Shown here: piece after piece, positions 9,384 to 18,836 of the stretch | Layout of the letters: each line of letters begins with the position of its first letter | Numbering within the stretch: the stretch's first letter is position 1 | Assembly: GCA_902624785.1 (NCBI GenBank) | Contig: CACNYU010000002.1 | Span: 1 to 64,000 of the forward strand | Reading direction: 5' to 3' | Source: an uncultured Prochlorococcus sp. | GTDB taxonomy: Bacteria > Cyanobacteriota > Cyanobacteriia > PCC-6307 > Cyanobiaceae | DNA length: 64,000 nt | The notes under the pieces: generated by a model | Told to the model about the DNA's origin: nothing | The model's input: only the letters and a program-made list of their open reading frames with translations | Database searches by the model: none | Made by a program: the position numbers and the translations under genes

Positions 9384-11297
9384 ATGAATCCAAAATTAAA
9401 AACTATATTTTTATGGTCATTACCAATAATCTTAATTATAGGTTTATCTTGGCAACTTCTTTCTAATAATAATATTGATTCTCTTAAATCAAATGGCACT
9501 ACAGTTGCTCCAAAAAATACTGCAGTCGCAAGGATGAGCTATGGAAGATTTCTAGATTATATTGAAGCCGGAAGAGTAACTTCCGTTGATATTTATGATG
9601 GAGGACGCAATGCTGTAGTTGAAACAGTTGATTCAGATTTAGATAATAAAGTCCAACGTTTAAGAGTTGATCTACCTGGTCTTACACCAGAATTAATCAA
9701 TAATTTAAAAACCGAAGGTATTAGTTTTGACGTTCATCCAATTAAAACTGCTCCTCCAGCACTTGGGGTACTAGGAAATTTATTTTTTCCAATATTATTA
9801 ATCGGAGGTTTGATATTACTGGCGAGAAGATCGAATGGTATGCCAGGAGGACCTGGTCAGGCGATGCAATTTGGTAAAACGAAAGCAAGATTTGCAATGG
9901 AAGCTGATACAGGTGTTGTATTTGATGATGTTGCTGGAGTTAATGAAGCTAAACAAGACTTAGAAGAAGTTGTCACATTTTTAAAAAAACCTGAGAAATT
10001 TACTTCGGTTGGAGCGAGAATTCCTAAGGGTGTACTTTTAGTTGGTCCTCCTGGAACTGGTAAAACATTATTGGCTAAAGCGATTGCTGGTGAAGCAGGT
10101 GTTCCCTTCTTTTCTCTCTCAGGTTCTGAATTTGTTGAAATGTTTGTAGGAGTCGGGGCAAGCAGAGTAAGAGATTTATTCAAAAGGGCAAAGGAAAATA
10201 GTCCATGTTTGATTTTCATTGATGAAATTGATGCAGTTGGAAGACAAAGAGGTGCTGGTATTGGTGGTGGTAATGATGAAAGAGAACAAACGCTTAATCA
10301 ACTTCTCACCGAGATGGATGGCTTTGAAGGTAATAGTGGAATAATAATTATTGCTGCAACAAATAGACCAGATGTATTAGACTCTGCTTTGATGAGGCCT
10401 GGTAGATTCGACAGACAAGTTACAGTCGATGCGCCAGACATTAAAGGAAGATTATCTATCCTCAAAGTTCATTCTAGAAACAAAAAACTGGATCAAAATT
10501 TAACACTAGAAAGTATTGCAAGAAGAACTCCAGGATTTACAGGTGCTGATTTAGCAAATCTTCTTAACGAGGCAGCCATACTTACTGCAAGGAGAAGAAA
10601 AAGTTGTATTAGTATCTCAGAAATAGATGATTCTGTAGATAGGATTATCGCAGGAATGGAAGGATCTCCACTTACAGACGGTAGAAGCAAAAGACTGATC
10701 GCTTACCATGAAGTAGGTCATGCAATTATAGGTTCATTAGTAAAAGCACATGACCCTGTTCAAAAAGTAACTGTAATTCCAAGGGGGCAAGCTAAAGGTC
10801 TTACATGGTTTACTCCTGATGATGAACAATCGCTAATTAGTAGAGCGCAACTCAAAGCAAGGATAATGGGCGCTTTAGGAGGTCGAGCTGCTGAAGACGT
10901 TGTATTTGGAGAAGGAGAAATTACTACAGGAGCTGGTGGGGATTTCCAACAAGTGGCATCTATGGCAAGACAAATGGTTACTAGATTTGGAATGAGTAAT
11001 TTAGGTCCAATTGCATTAGAAGGAGGTAATCAAGAAGTTTTCGTTGGAAGAGATTTGATGACAAGAAGTGAAGTCTCTGATTCGATCTCAAGACAAATTG
11101 ATGAAAGCATCAGAGTAATGGTAAAAGCTTGTTATAAAGAAACCTATGAATTAATAAGTAAAAATAGAGAAGCAATGGATAAGTTAGTAGAACTGTTAAT
11201 TGAGAAGGAAACTATGGATGGAGAAGAATTTGTTCAAATTTTATCTGAATATACTCCAATACCAGAAAAAATTAGAACTCCTCAGCTACTAAATTAA
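9384..11297 (+). CDS. ftsH: FtsH membrane AAA+ zinc protease
   Basis: FtsH degrades membrane proteins such as damaged photosystem II D1. The 637-residue protein has two N-terminal membrane helices (about 7-26 and 126-148) around a lumenal domain, then the AAA module with Walker A GPPGTGKT (221-228), Walker [12 protein letters not shown] and the second region of homology with RPGRFDR, and the zinc site HEVGH (442-446). Length and motifs are complete. It is convergent with clpP2, one base from its stop. Confidence 0.97.
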   Translation: MNPKLKTIFLWSLPIILIIGLSWQLLSNNNIDSLKSNGTTVAPKNTAVARMSYGRFLDYIEAGRVTSVDIYDGGRNAVVETVDSDLDNKVQRLRVDLPGLTPELINNLKTEGISFDVHPIKTAPPALGVLGNLFFPILLIGGLILLARRSNGMPGGPGQAMQFGKTKARFAMEADTGVVFDDVAGVNEAKQDLEEVVTFLKKPEKFTSVGARIPKGVLLVGPPGTGKTLLAKAIAGEAGVPFFSLSGSEFVEMFVGVGASRVRDLFKRAKENSPCLIFIDEIDAVGRQRGAGIGGGNDEREQTLNQLLTEMDGFEGNSGIIIIAATNRPDVLDSALMRPGRFDRQVTVDAPDIKGRLSILKVHSRNKKLDQNLTLESIARRTPGFTGADLANLLNEAAILTARRRKSCISISEIDDSVDRIIAGMEGSPLTDGRSKRLIAYHEVGHAIIGSLVKAHDPVQKVTVIPRGQAKGLTWFTPDDEQSLISRAQLKARIMGALGGRAAEDVVFGEGEITTGAGGDFQQVASMARQMVTRFGMSNLGPIALEGGNQEVFVGRDLMTRSEVSDSISRQIDESIRVMVKACYKETYELISKNREAMDKLVELLIEKETMDGEEFVQILSEYTPIPEKIRTPQLLN

Positions 11298-11298
11298 T

Positions 11299-11889
11299 CT
11301 AGGAACCTGCAATAGGTTTTTTATTTAAAACTAAATCAATCAAACCATACTCTAAAGCCTGTTGAGGTGACATATAAAAATCTCTATCAGTATCTTCCTT
11401 AACTTTATTGAGATCTTGGCCAGTTCTCTCGGCCAACTCAATATTTAACCTTTCCTTTAGAAATAGAATTTCGTCAGCTTGAATTCTTATATCACTTGCT
11501 TGACCTCTAGCTCCCCCAAGAGGCTGATGAATCATCATTCTAGAGTGTCTTAAGCTACTCCTCTTACCTTTTGTACCGGCTGCTAATAAAAAAGCACCCA
11601 TACTTGCAGCTAAACCAACACAGACGGTATTTATATCAGGTTTAACATGTTGCATCGTATCAAATATACCTAAACCGTCATAAACAGATCCACCAGGTGA
11701 ATTTATATACATATAGATATCCTTTTCGGGATCTTCTGCCTCTAGGAAGAGTAATTGAGCAACAATTCTATTTGCTGTATCGCTAGTTACAGGCTCTCCC
11801 AAGAATATTATTCTTTCTCTTAACAACCTTGAGTAGATGTCAAATACCCTTTCGGTTCCACCAGACTCTTCAAGAACAAGAGGTATCAT
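11299..11889 (-). CDS. clpP2: ATP-dependent Clp protease proteolytic subunit
   Basis: ClpP forms the peptidase barrel used by ClpC/ClpX. The catalytic triad is visible as Ser96 (AASMGAF), His121 (MIHQPLGG) and Asp170 (TDRDFYMS), with the spacing of E. coli ClpP. The 196-residue sequence starting [20 protein letters not shown] resembles the cyanobacterial ClpP2 group; the paralogue number is inference. It lies head-to-head with psb29, sharing a promoter region of about 80 bases. Confidence 0.94.
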   Translation of the reverse strand: MIPLVLEESGGTERVFDIYSRLLRERIIFLGEPVTSDTANRIVAQLLFLEAEDPEKDIYMYINSPGGSVYDGLGIFDTMQHVKPDINTVCVGLAASMGAFLLAAGTKGKRSSLRHSRMMIHQPLGGARGQASDIRIQADEILFLKERLNIELAERTGQDLNKVKEDTDRDFYMSPQQALEYGLIDLVLNKKPIAGS

Positions 11890-11969
11890 AATAATGTTTA
11901 TTAGTTTATTAGATCTTAACGATATTGAGTCAAATTACGCTAAGGTTATTAAGGTTTACATATAAAAAA

Positions 11970-12593
11970 TTGAAAGAAAATTTAACTGTTTCTGATAGCA
12001 AGACCTTATTTCATGATCAATTTCCTTTCGTAATTCCAGGCTTGTACAAGCGTATTGTTGATGAAATGCTAGTAGAACTGAACCTTTTAAATCATCAAAG
12101 TGAATTCACTTTAGATTCTTATTTCTGTGTAGGTTTAACAGAAATTTTTAATGAGTTAACAGAAGGTTATGAGCCTCATGAACACTTAAAAAATCTTTTT
12201 AGCGCTCTTTGCAAATCAACAAATTTTAAAGATGACGAAATTATTGCAATTTCTAATAAAACTATTGATGAACACCAAAATAAAAATTTAGAAGAAATCT
12301 TTAATTTAGTGATTGAAAAATTTTCTAAAAAACCTTATTACTCAAGAATTTTGATGTTAGGTATCTATAAGATATTGACTAAAGCAAATGATTTTAAAGA
12401 TAATGAAGATATTACAAAAATTAAAATAATATCTGAACTTGCTGAAAAACTAGAATTACCACTAACCAGAGCTGAAAAAGATATAAGCATTTATAAGAAC
12501 AGTATTAAGAGGATAACTCAAGCTAGGGAACTTCTGAAAGAAACTGTTTTAGCTGATAGAAAGAAAAGAGAAGATAAAAATAAAACGAATTGA
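11970..12593 (+). CDS. psb29: Psb29/Thf1 photosystem II biogenesis protein
   Basis: Thf1/Psb29 is needed for photosystem II assembly and repair and interacts with FtsH. The sequence VSDSKTLFHDQFPFVIPGLY followed by RIVDEMLVELNLL is the family N-terminus. The frame can be extended upstream to a TTG at 11925, but homologues begin just before VSDSK, so I choose TTG at 11970 (LKENLTVSDSK). The predicted protein is 207 residues, all-helical with a charged C-terminal coiled coil. Its position beside ftsH and clpP2 fits a proteostasis role. Confidence 0.88.
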   Translation: MKENLTVSDSKTLFHDQFPFVIPGLYKRIVDEMLVELNLLNHQSEFTLDSYFCVGLTEIFNELTEGYEPHEHLKNLFSALCKSTNFKDDEIIAISNKTIDEHQNKNLEEIFNLVIEKFSKKPYYSRILMLGIYKILTKANDFKDNEDITKIKIISELAEKLELPLTRAEKDISIYKNSIKRITQARELLKETVLADRKKREDKNKTN

Positions 12594-12761
12594 TTATTTT
12601 TCAATTCTTCTTTTATCTTTCCAAGAGACAAAAGATATATATATAACTGCGATAGTTATAAAAATCAATAGTGAGAAAGAACTTATAATAAGAAATATAT
12701 TTAAGTTTTCAAGTTTTAAATAATCAAAAATTGAACTAAATATCAATGGATCCATCACCAT
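12594..12761 (-). CDS. Small membrane protein overlapping petN
   Basis: A frame from ATG 12761 (or ATG 12755) encodes about 55 residues with one strong helix ([22 protein letters not shown]) and a basic C-terminus WKDKRRIEK. Its start lies inside the last 26 bases of petN, suggesting translational coupling. A longer version from TTG 12785 is possible but would overlap petN more. No family is recognised. It is convergent with psb29, with adjacent stops. Confidence 0.5.
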   Translation of the reverse strand: MVMDPLIFSSIFDYLKLENLNIFLIISSFSLLIFITIAVIYISFVSWKDKRRIEK

Positions 12762-12837
12762 TTCTACCCCATACAACCATTGCAATAGAGAAAGTAAATA
12801 TAGCCGCCAATGCAGCCCAACCTAATTCAAAAATCAT
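12736..12837 (-). CDS. petN: Cytochrome b6-f complex subunit VIII (PetN)
   Basis: This is a 33-residue single-helix subunit of the cytochrome b6f complex in the thylakoid. The frame from ATG 12835-12837 to TAG 12736-12738 reads [20 protein letters not shown] and continues [13 protein letters not shown], matching PetN throughout. It is too short for usual ORF cut-offs. The downstream small membrane-protein frame starts inside it. Confidence 0.95.
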   Translation of the reverse strand: MIFELGWAALAAIFTFSIAMVVWGRNGDGSIDI

Positions 12838-12973
12838 TTTTAACTTTTAATTACTTTAAATATACCAAAAGTATCTTTTTAAAATAAAAATCTTTGAAAT
12901 TTGTTAGCAAAAGACTAATCTCTTCTCATAAAAACCTTTTATTTTATTTATTATATTTATAAAAATAAAACCA

Positions 12974-13252
12974 TTGGGAAGAGTTGTTATTACACATAGT
13001 ACTTATATAAAAGGTCTAATTCCTATCTTAAAAAAATTAGCTCGTAATGAAAAAATAAAAACAATAACTCCAGCAATAATCACAAAAGTTAGAGGTAGAT
13101 CCTCGAAATTAATTATTAGGATTTCCGTAATAACAATTGGTGGATTTAAAGCAATAGCAAGAAAAGGGCAATCTGCGCAAGAAATATTTATAACAACTGA
13201 TATGAATGTTGATGAACTAAGATATCTCTTGAATAAGTATTGCTCCAAATAA
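12974..13252 (+). CDS. DUF2103 family protein
   Basis: This 92-residue protein starts at TTG: GRVVITHSTYIKGLIPILKK, then a basic region VRGRSSKLIIRISV and GGFKAIARKGQSAQEIFI. The pattern matches the conserved cyanobacterial DUF2103 family, annotated as a predicted metal-binding protein; I cannot see convincing metal ligands beyond His8. It heads a run of small plus-strand genes. The function is unknown. Confidence 0.7.
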   Translation: MGRVVITHSTYIKGLIPILKKLARNEKIKTITPAIITKVRGRSSKLIIRISVITIGGFKAIARKGQSAQEIFITTDMNVDELRYLLNKYCSK

Positions 13253-13258
13253 ATTTAT

Positions 13259-13468
13259 ATGAAATTATCTTTTAAAGTGTTTTCACTTATTTTTTTATCA
13301 CTTCTAATAGCATTAGAAAGTTACTCTATATCCAATTCTCAAATCCTTAAGATATGTACAAAAAGGAGAAGAGAAAAAGCATGTATCAAAAGATTAAAGT
13401 TGAATAGAGAATTAATTTATAAAGGCAAACCAATTGAGATACCTGTTTACCCATATAAATCTAAATAA
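13259..13468 (+). CDS. Small exported protein
   Basis: The 69-residue product has a signal peptide (basic MKLSFK then a hydrophobic run to about residue 25) and a short, very basic mature part with two Cys (CTKRRREKACIKRLK) that could form a disulfide. It starts 6 bases after the DUF2103 gene, so probably the same transcript. No family is recognised. Confidence 0.6.
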   Translation: MKLSFKVFSLIFLSLLIALESYSISNSQILKICTKRRREKACIKRLKLNRELIYKGKPIEIPVYPYKSK

Positions 13469-13470
13469 AT

Positions 13471-13740
13471 TCAAATTTCATACTCTGATTCAAATTTAGT
13501 AATTCCATCCTGAAAATTTTTATTTAGTATTTCGGAATTTGGATTAAAGCCTATTTCATCATAATCCCCACTTAGCAATTCAAATAGATTAACAACTTCT
13601 CCAAAAGCGGACATATATTCTTTTTGTATATCTTCATCGCTTATATCATAGATTTTAGCAAGGATCAGTTCAATCCTTTTTTTAGCAGAATAAATAATCT
13701 TTTCAAAATTTTTATCTAATTTTCTTCTTTTTTTTGGCAT
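13471..13740 (-). CDS. Hypothetical protein, 89 residues
   Basis: The frame begins MPKKRRKLDKNFEKIIYSAK and continues with a predicted helical, acidic second half. It has no signal, membrane helix or known motif. It is convergent with the small exported protein (2 bases between stops). Codon use is like its neighbours, and it is likely real. Confidence 0.6.
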   Translation of the reverse strand: MPKKRRKLDKNFEKIIYSAKKRIELILAKIYDISDEDIQKEYMSAFGEVVNLFELLSGDYDEIGFNPNSEILNKNFQDGITKFESEYEI

Positions 13741-13874
13741 AGAACCTTTTATTGAACTTATTAAATCTTAGAATAATAAACTCTTTATTATAATTAGATC
13801 AAAACTTAAAAAATAAAAATATAGTTTTCAAATCAAAATAAAACTACTATATTCCATATATATAAATACTTTGT

Positions 13875-14309
13875 ATGGAAAAAAGAAATTTAAATAATGA
13901 ACAGGAACTAAAGAAATCTACTTTTGAGGAAAGAAAAAAAAGAAATACTTCAAATCCCAGTCAAATAAATCAAAAGAGATTGCCTTGGTGGGTTGAATTA
14001 TTGTTTGTTCAGATTGGGCTACCTGATAAATGGCTAATTAGAATTTTAAAAACAAAAAAAAATACACTTGAATTTTACAAAGAGAAGAAAAAACTTATCT
14101 TTTTGATATTTTTATTTTTATTAACTTTGGGATATCTTCAACCAGTAATTAAAGATTCAAACTCAAAATTAAAATGCCAAAAGACAGCCTATAAATATCT
14201 AAAAGAAATTAATCTTTTAAAAAATGAAAATCTTAACAGAATAGAAATGCTGAGCGTAAATTATTGTAATGGAGGTAATGAAATAAAGTATTTAAGACAA
14301 TCTGAATAA
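13875..14309 (+). CDS. Membrane protein ending in a CNGGN motif
   Basis: This 144-residue protein has a charged N-terminal half containing LPWWVELLFVQIGLPDKW, one membrane helix (about residues 75-95) and a C-terminal tail with LKCQKT and then NYCNGGNEIK. The tail (one Cys, about 30 residues, [FY]CNGGN) matches that of a second protein at 43954-44190, suggesting a small family. The tail Cys pair could form a disulfide on the far side of the membrane. The function is unknown. Confidence 0.65.
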   Translation: MEKRNLNNEQELKKSTFEERKKRNTSNPSQINQKRLPWWVELLFVQIGLPDKWLIRILKTKKNTLEFYKEKKKLIFLIFLFLLTLGYLQPVIKDSNSKLKCQKTAYKYLKEINLLKNENLNRIEMLSVNYCNGGNEIKYLRQSE

Positions 14310-14387
14310 TTTATAAGGTCAAAGCTTCGAATAATATATAATTAATAATAAATAAAAGTTAATTTTCAGCAAGGTATTAAACAATTT

Positions 14388-14564
14388 ATGACTGACATTA
14401 ACAATAAAAAAGAAAATGTGAAGATGCATTTAAAAGATTTAAGATCAGATCTTAAAAAGATGCACCTAGCAGTTACAGAAGAATTGCTTTTACCTGAACC
14501 AGAAGAGGTTAAAGCTCTTATGAGTAAAATGGACTTACTTCTAAATGCCATAGAAAATACTTGA
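14388..14564 (+). CDS. Small coiled-coil protein, paralogue of 17250-17450
   Basis: The frame from ATG 14388 to TGA 14562-14564 encodes 58 residues. HLKDLRSDLKKMH...LLLPEPEEV...MDLLLNAI aligns with HLRYIRLELRDMH...LLPDPGEA...LDALHQLL in the minus-strand protein at 17250-17450, so the two are diverged copies. Both are amphipathic helices broken by a Pro-x-Pro turn. No function is known; an oligomerisation or adaptor role is only a guess. Confidence 0.65.
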   Translation: MTDINNKKENVKMHLKDLRSDLKKMHLAVTEELLLPEPEEVKALMSKMDLLLNAIENT

Positions 14565-14574
14565 TTTACAAAAA

Positions 14575-14934
14575 ATGAATAAAATTAAAATCTTTATAAA
14601 ATCATTAAATATTTTCTTTCTATTACTTTTACTTTCGAGTTGTAATGGAAAATTTAATTTTAATAAGATAAACAAGCAAAATGATCCATTAGTTAATTCT
14701 CAGAAAAGTAATACTAAAGATAAATTAGAAATTGCAATCTCCTGCAATGAAGAAAGTATTGAAAAATATCTCAAGGATGGTTGGAAAATTAAAAATAAGA
14801 AATCTAAAGAAAAGGTTTGTTCATGGAAATCCGTTCCTGCAAATAATAGTTGTGATATTGAAAAAGATAAAGGATGCAAAATTATTAAACCTGATAGTTT
14901 TGGTACTGAAACAATTTATTTATTAGAAAAATAA
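14575..14934 (+). CDS. Putative lipoprotein
   Basis: This 119-residue protein has a signal sequence ending in the lipobox LLSSC (Cys about residue 23), then a Lys/Asn-rich linker and a mature domain with four more Cys (SCNEES, VCSWK, SCDIEKDKGCK). It starts 10 bases after the small coiled-coil gene on the same strand. It resembles no family I know. Confidence 0.65.
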   Translation: MNKIKIFIKSLNIFFLLLLLSSCNGKFNFNKINKQNDPLVNSQKSNTKDKLEIAISCNEESIEKYLKDGWKIKNKKSKEKVCSWKSVPANNSCDIEKDKGCKIIKPDSFGTETIYLLEK

Positions 14935-14947
14935 ATCATAGATATTT

Positions 14948-15070
14948 ATGAAAAAAAAAGATGCTCAATTAATTAATTCTTTATATGAAAAATTGAAAAA
15001 ATTCCAAAAAGAAGGATTAAGAATATCAAGAAAGGAAGTAGAGGATTTTTTCTATCTACTTCTCAAGTAG
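14948..15070 (+). CDS. Small hypothetical protein, 40 residues
   Basis: The frame from ATG 14948 encodes MKKKDAQLINSLYEKLKKFQ and then a helical EGLRISRKEVEDFFYLLLK. It begins 13 bases after the lipoprotein stop in the same direction. The heptad-like leucines suggest a short helical protein. It is probably expressed with its neighbours, but support is only length and composition. Confidence 0.45.
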   Translation: MKKKDAQLINSLYEKLKKFQKEGLRISRKEVEDFFYLLLK

Positions 15071-15139
15071 AATTAAATATTTATTTAGCATAAGAATAAC
15101 TGATTATTAGTGAAGACAATTAATTGCTATGATAAATAA

Positions 15140-15226
15140 ATGTCTAATTTTTCACCTCTAACAATAACTTTAGTAGCTTTCTTTATTATTAGCCTAATTA
15201 TCTTATTAAAAGTCACCACTAAATAA
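15140..15226 (+). CDS. Possible 28-residue single-helix membrane peptide
   Basis: The frame from ATG 15140 encodes MSNFSPLTITLVAFFIISLI followed by ILLKVTTK, one perfect membrane helix with a positive tail. The size resembles tiny photosystem or b6f subunits, but it does not match any that I remember. It stands alone upstream of the photolyase-like gene. Confidence 0.4.
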   Translation: MSNFSPLTITLVAFFIISLIILLKVTTK

Positions 15227-15278
15227 CAACAAAAAAAATTTTTATTTTTTAAAATTAGTCATTAGACATTGAAATTAG

Positions 15279-16775
15279 ATGGATGAAATAAATATTTGTT
15301 GGTTTAAAAAAGATTTAAGGGTTGTCGATAATGAGGCATTATATGAGTCATCAAAAAATTACGATATATTACCAATTTACATATTAGAAAAAGAAAAATG
15401 GCAACAACCATCTCACTCTTTTAGACAGTGGCAATTTTGTAAAGAGTGTCTTATTGATCTAAGAGAAGATCTATATTCAATGGGACAACCTCTAATAGTA
15501 AGAATTGGAGATGTTATTGATATTTTCGAAGAGATTAACAAAACATTTAAGATTAAGGGAATTTACAGTCATCAAGAAACTGGTGATTACTTATCTTACA
15601 AAAGGGATCAGAGAGTAAGAAAATGGTCAAAAGAAAATAATATCCCTTGGATGGAGTATCTCCAATTTGGAGTATTTAGAGGTTCTCTAAAAAGAGATAA
15701 ATGGGCTAAAAACAATAAAAAACATTTTGATAAAGAAATTATTAAAATTTCAAAAAATTTCAAAAAAGTGTCCTTTAAGGAAGAGTATCTACCCTCTGAT
15801 GAATTCTTTGATTTTGAAAATGATCAATGCCTTGGTAGATGTAAAGGTGGAAGAAAAGAGGCACTCAAAAGATTGAATCATTTCTTAAATAATGAAATAT
15901 ATTCATATGGTAAAAACATCTCAAGTCCAGCCAAATCCTATTTTAGCTGTTCCAGACTCTCTCCATACATAACTATGGGTTGCTTATCACTTAAAGAGAT
16001 CTTTAAAAAAACAAAATTTTTAAAGACAAAAGACAGCAAAATGTTTAATAGTAGATTATTTTGGCATTGTCATTTTATTCAAAAATTAGAAACTCAGCCG
16101 GAACTAGAGTTCAAGGAATATCATCCCTATTTTGAAAACATAAGAGTTAAAAATGATTATTTTCTTGAAGCCTGGAGTGAAGGTAAGACTGGATATCCAT
16201 TCTTAGATGCTTGCATGAGATCACTAAACCACAATGGTTGGATTAATTTCAGAATGAGAGCAATGTTAATGTCATTTGCATCTTATAATCTTTGGATTCC
16301 TTGGCAAGAATCTGGATTAAAATTAGCACAAAAGTTTATTGATTATGAACCGGGTATTCATTGGAATCAATGTCAAATGCAATCTGGCACAACTTCAATA
16401 AATACCAATAGGATTTACAACCCCATTAAACAGGGGAAAGATCATGACCCAAAAGGAACTTTCATAAAAGAATGGGTTCCAGAATTAAAAGATTTTTCAG
16501 AAGATTTAATACATGAACCATGGTTAATTAAAAATTTTGATAATTATTATTCTTACACTGTAAATTATGTTAAACCAATAGTAGACTTAAAACTTTCTTC
16601 CATATATGCAAGAAGATCATTATTCCAAATATCTCAAAAAGAAGGATATTGGAGTATCTCCAAGTTAATTTATGAAAAACATGGATCAAGAAAATCTACT
16701 TATAAGAGTAAAGCAAAAAAAATTAAAAATAAAAAAACTTTAAATAAACAATTTGAATTAGATTTAAATTTATAA
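15279..16775 (+). CDS. Photolyase/cryptochrome family flavoprotein
   Basis: This 498-residue protein has the N-terminal photolyase alpha/beta domain (CWFKKDLRVVDNEAL, residues about 7-21) and the C-terminal FAD-binding helical domain (GYPFLDACMRSLNHNGWINF, then GIHWNQCQMQSGTTSINTN and RIYNPIKQGKDHDP). The QMQSGTT...RIYNP version of the FAD pocket differs from classical class I CPD photolyase and resembles a photolyase-like group found in marine bacteria. It may repair UV lesions or sense blue light. The tail is Lys-rich. Confidence 0.88.
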   Translation: MDEINICWFKKDLRVVDNEALYESSKNYDILPIYILEKEKWQQPSHSFRQWQFCKECLIDLREDLYSMGQPLIVRIGDVIDIFEEINKTFKIKGIYSHQETGDYLSYKRDQRVRKWSKENNIPWMEYLQFGVFRGSLKRDKWAKNNKKHFDKEIIKISKNFKKVSFKEEYLPSDEFFDFENDQCLGRCKGGRKEALKRLNHFLNNEIYSYGKNISSPAKSYFSCSRLSPYITMGCLSLKEIFKKTKFLKTKDSKMFNSRLFWHCHFIQKLETQPELEFKEYHPYFENIRVKNDYFLEAWSEGKTGYPFLDACMRSLNHNGWINFRMRAMLMSFASYNLWIPWQESGLKLAQKFIDYEPGIHWNQCQMQSGTTSINTNRIYNPIKQGKDHDPKGTFIKEWVPELKDFSEDLIHEPWLIKNFDNYYSYTVNYVKPIVDLKLSSIYARRSLFQISQKEGYWSISKLIYEKHGSRKSTYKSKAKKIKNKKTLNKQFELDLNL

Positions 16776-17037
16776 AATATATCAAAACTTTCCTTACTAA
16801 TTTAATTTCTAAAGAAATTATTGAACTAAAATTTGCCACTATTAAGAGAAATATTTAATAAATTAACAACGGCTATTCTTTATTCTATTAAATATCATTT
16901 TTAAATAATATAAATTCTCTTAATGGTTTTATATAAAAATGTTAACAAGTATTGAACATTTATATTTATTTTTTTATCAAAAGTAACAAGCGATACTTAA
17001 GTTTTCCAATTATATTTATATTATAGAATTTTTTATT

Positions 17038-17241
17038 ATGTCTTACGAAGCAGGGAGTAAAGAGTGCAGAAATTTAATTGATGCAAAAGAAAGTTTACTT
17101 TCCGCTATGGAGTCTCTTGGTGAAATTAGAGACACTGAAAATCTCCAACTACAAATTAAAGATATTTACAATACTTTAGAAAAGATGCATGACAATAGAA
17201 GAGATTTAGAGTCAACTGCAAACAATTACAATTTAAAATAG
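17038..17241 (+). CDS. Small hypothetical protein, 67 residues
   Basis: The frame begins MSYEAGSKECRNLIDAKESL and is predicted to be entirely helical, with alternating acidic and basic residues like a short coiled coil. There is no signal or membrane segment. It is convergent with the next gene, 8 bases between stops. It is preceded by about 260 bases of AT-rich DNA in which I see no other gene. Confidence 0.6.
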   Translation: MSYEAGSKECRNLIDAKESLLSAMESLGEIRDTENLQLQIKDIYNTLEKMHDNRRDLESTANNYNLK

Positions 17242-17249
17242 TTTTAAAG

Positions 17250-17450
17250 TTATTCGAACTGATTTTTTATTTTTTTCTTATTCTTTTCAGATAACAATTG
17301 ATGTAAAGCATCCAACTGAGCATGTACTTCTCTAGCTTCACCAGGATCAGGTAATAAACCTTCTTTCAATAACATTTGGTGCATATCTCTAAGTTCTAAC
17401 CTTATATATCGCAGGTGAGAACTTACCTCTTCTCTTTTTGCGGAACTCAT
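17250..17450 (-). CDS. Small coiled-coil protein, paralogue of 14388-14564
   Basis: This 66-residue protein starts MSSAKREEVSSHLRYIRLEL; its middle, LRDMHQMLLKEGLLPDPGEA, aligns with the plus-strand protein at 14388-14564. Two amphipathic helices are joined by LLPDPGEA. The presence of two diverged copies 3 kb apart, in opposite orientation, supports both being real. The function is unknown. Confidence 0.68.
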   Translation of the reverse strand: MSSAKREEVSSHLRYIRLELRDMHQMLLKEGLLPDPGEAREVHAQLDALHQLLSEKNKKKIKNQFE

Positions 17451-17566
17451 ATCATTGAATCAATATAAATATTATACAATATTGTTATAAAGGCGTTCTT
17501 TGTTTGATTAGATAATAAAAATTTTTCATATCAAACTTGGCTATTATTAGTTATTAACTAAAAAAA

Positions 17567-17740
17567 ATGAAAAAGAAATCAAAGAAAAGAAAAGTCAGAT
17601 CAAATCTTACAAATAAGAAAGAATCTGGTGAAAATAAAAATACTGCAAAAATTGTATTATTTATATTTGGAATTGGACCAATAATTGGAATAATTATATT
17701 TCTTGCTAGTAAAGGATTTTTTAATTCACCTCAAATATAA
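17567..17740 (+). CDS. Small membrane protein with basic N-terminus
   Basis: From ATG 17567 the frame encodes 57 residues: a strongly basic head (MKKKSKKRKVRSNLTNKKES) followed by one glycine-rich membrane helix (about residues 28-48). This is a typical type II small membrane protein. No family is recognised. Confidence 0.5.
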   Translation: MKKKSKKRKVRSNLTNKKESGENKNTAKIVLFIFGIGPIIGIIIFLASKGFFNSPQI

Positions 17741-17835
17741 AAATTATTAGCAATTAGACATAATTTATTAAAATATAAATTTAACTAGATTTTTATCAAA
17801 TTATAGTTAAGTTAATTTTATAAATTTAAAAATTT

Positions 17836-17991
17836 ATGAGATATTTAAATCCCTCTACAAGGTTAAAATTAAATGATATTATACTTAGAATAAATAATAA
17901 ACAAATTGTTACTCTGTCCGAGAGAATATTTTTAAATAAATATTTGGATAAATTTCCTTACTTAAATACATTATTTAAAAAGATCATCTAA
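17836..17991 (+). CDS. Small hypothetical protein, 51 residues
   Basis: The frame from ATG 17836 reads MRYLNPSTRLKLNDIILRIN and ends in YLNTLFKKII. It is basic and helical with no membrane segment. Its last 8 bases overlap the end of the convergent gene at 17984-18205. Support is moderate. Confidence 0.45.
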   Translation: MRYLNPSTRLKLNDIILRINNKQIVTLSERIFLNKYLDKFPYLNTLFKKII

Positions 17992-18205
17992 ATTTCCTTA
18001 ATGATTTAATACGAAAATTTGCTATTTGAAAAGCTGTTTCTGGGTTTGATTTAACAAATGGATGATCTGATAGTAAGTCAATAACCTTATTTATTTTTAA
18101 AATTTCATTTTCACATTCAAATTTTTGCCACTCTTCATCAAAAGACATAGCAAAACTATCAGCGTTATTAAAAGTTCTCTCCTTCACATTTCTATGAAAT
18201 TTCAA
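17984..18205 (-). CDS. Hypothetical protein, about 67-73 residues
   Basis: The frame is open from TTG 18205; GTG six codons later (KERTFNNADSF) is another possible start. The C-terminal half LLSDHPFVKSNPETAFQIAN and the basic end RIKSLRKFR suggest a small folded helical protein. No family is recognised. It overlaps the convergent small gene by 8 bases. Confidence 0.5.
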   Translation of the reverse strand: MKFHRNVKERTFNNADSFAMSFDEEWQKFECENEILKINKVIDLLSDHPFVKSNPETAFQIANFRIKSLRKFR

Positions 18206-18288
18206 ATTTGATTATATTTTAATTTAAGTTTTGAAGTTTATTGAAAGAACTTAAGAATTGTTAGATATTTGACAAAAGTGTTACAATA

Positions 18289-18675
18289 ATGACAAAAGAT
18301 TTTTTTATGGACAGTAGCGTAAAAAGAATTGGTTATCTTCCAAGAAAAAGAGTCTTAGAGATAATTGATAAAATCTCTCAAACTGAATCTATAAGCAGAT
18401 CAAAAGTTGTTGGGATATTAGTAGAGGAAGCTCTAGGAGCGAGGGGAATTGATAACTTTGGTTTTAGCAATAAGATTAGTCAAGATAATAATAAAATTGC
18501 AAACATTTCAAATAGTGTTAAAACTAATCAAAATATTAATATAGCTGAAGATGAATTTGTTGATGATAGTGGTTATACATTTTCATCAAATAATAATCTA
18601 GGAAGAGATATTTCCTCATCCGATATAGAATTAGCAAACAAAATAAATCTTTTAAAGAAATCAGGCTTAATTTAA
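18289..18675 (+). CDS. Possible ribbon-helix-helix DNA-binding protein
   Basis: This 128-residue protein has an N-terminal segment VKRIGYLPRKRVLEIIDKIS with TESISRSKVVGILVEEAL after it, whose strand-helix-helix pattern resembles CopG/MetJ-type ribbon-helix-helix regulators. The rest is Asn/Ser-rich and probably disordered, ending in a short helix. It is upstream of the IF2-N-domain protein. The DNA-binding role is inference. Confidence 0.5.
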   Translation: MTKDFFMDSSVKRIGYLPRKRVLEIIDKISQTESISRSKVVGILVEEALGARGIDNFGFSNKISQDNNKIANISNSVKTNQNINIAEDEFVDDSGYTFSSNNNLGRDISSSDIELANKINLLKKSGLI

Positions 18676-18836
18676 AAATTAAACCATTTATAAAAAGTCA
18701 ATCTGATTGTAGCAAGATTAAATTTTTAATAATAAATCAAATAATGAATAAGCAAAAATTAGTAAGCTTTTATCCAGAAATAAAGTAGAAATATTAAAGA
18801 TAGGAGATATAATTCAAATAATAATAAAATTTAAAA

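Noticed and set aside
11925..11927. TTG as the start of psb29
   Set aside because: It adds 15 residues not seen in the family and lies closer to the clpP2 promoter; TTG 11970 fits the known N-terminus.
13003..13248. Minus-strand frame of 81 codons
   Set aside because: It is antisense to the conserved DUF2103 gene; the sense protein shows family motifs, this one does not.
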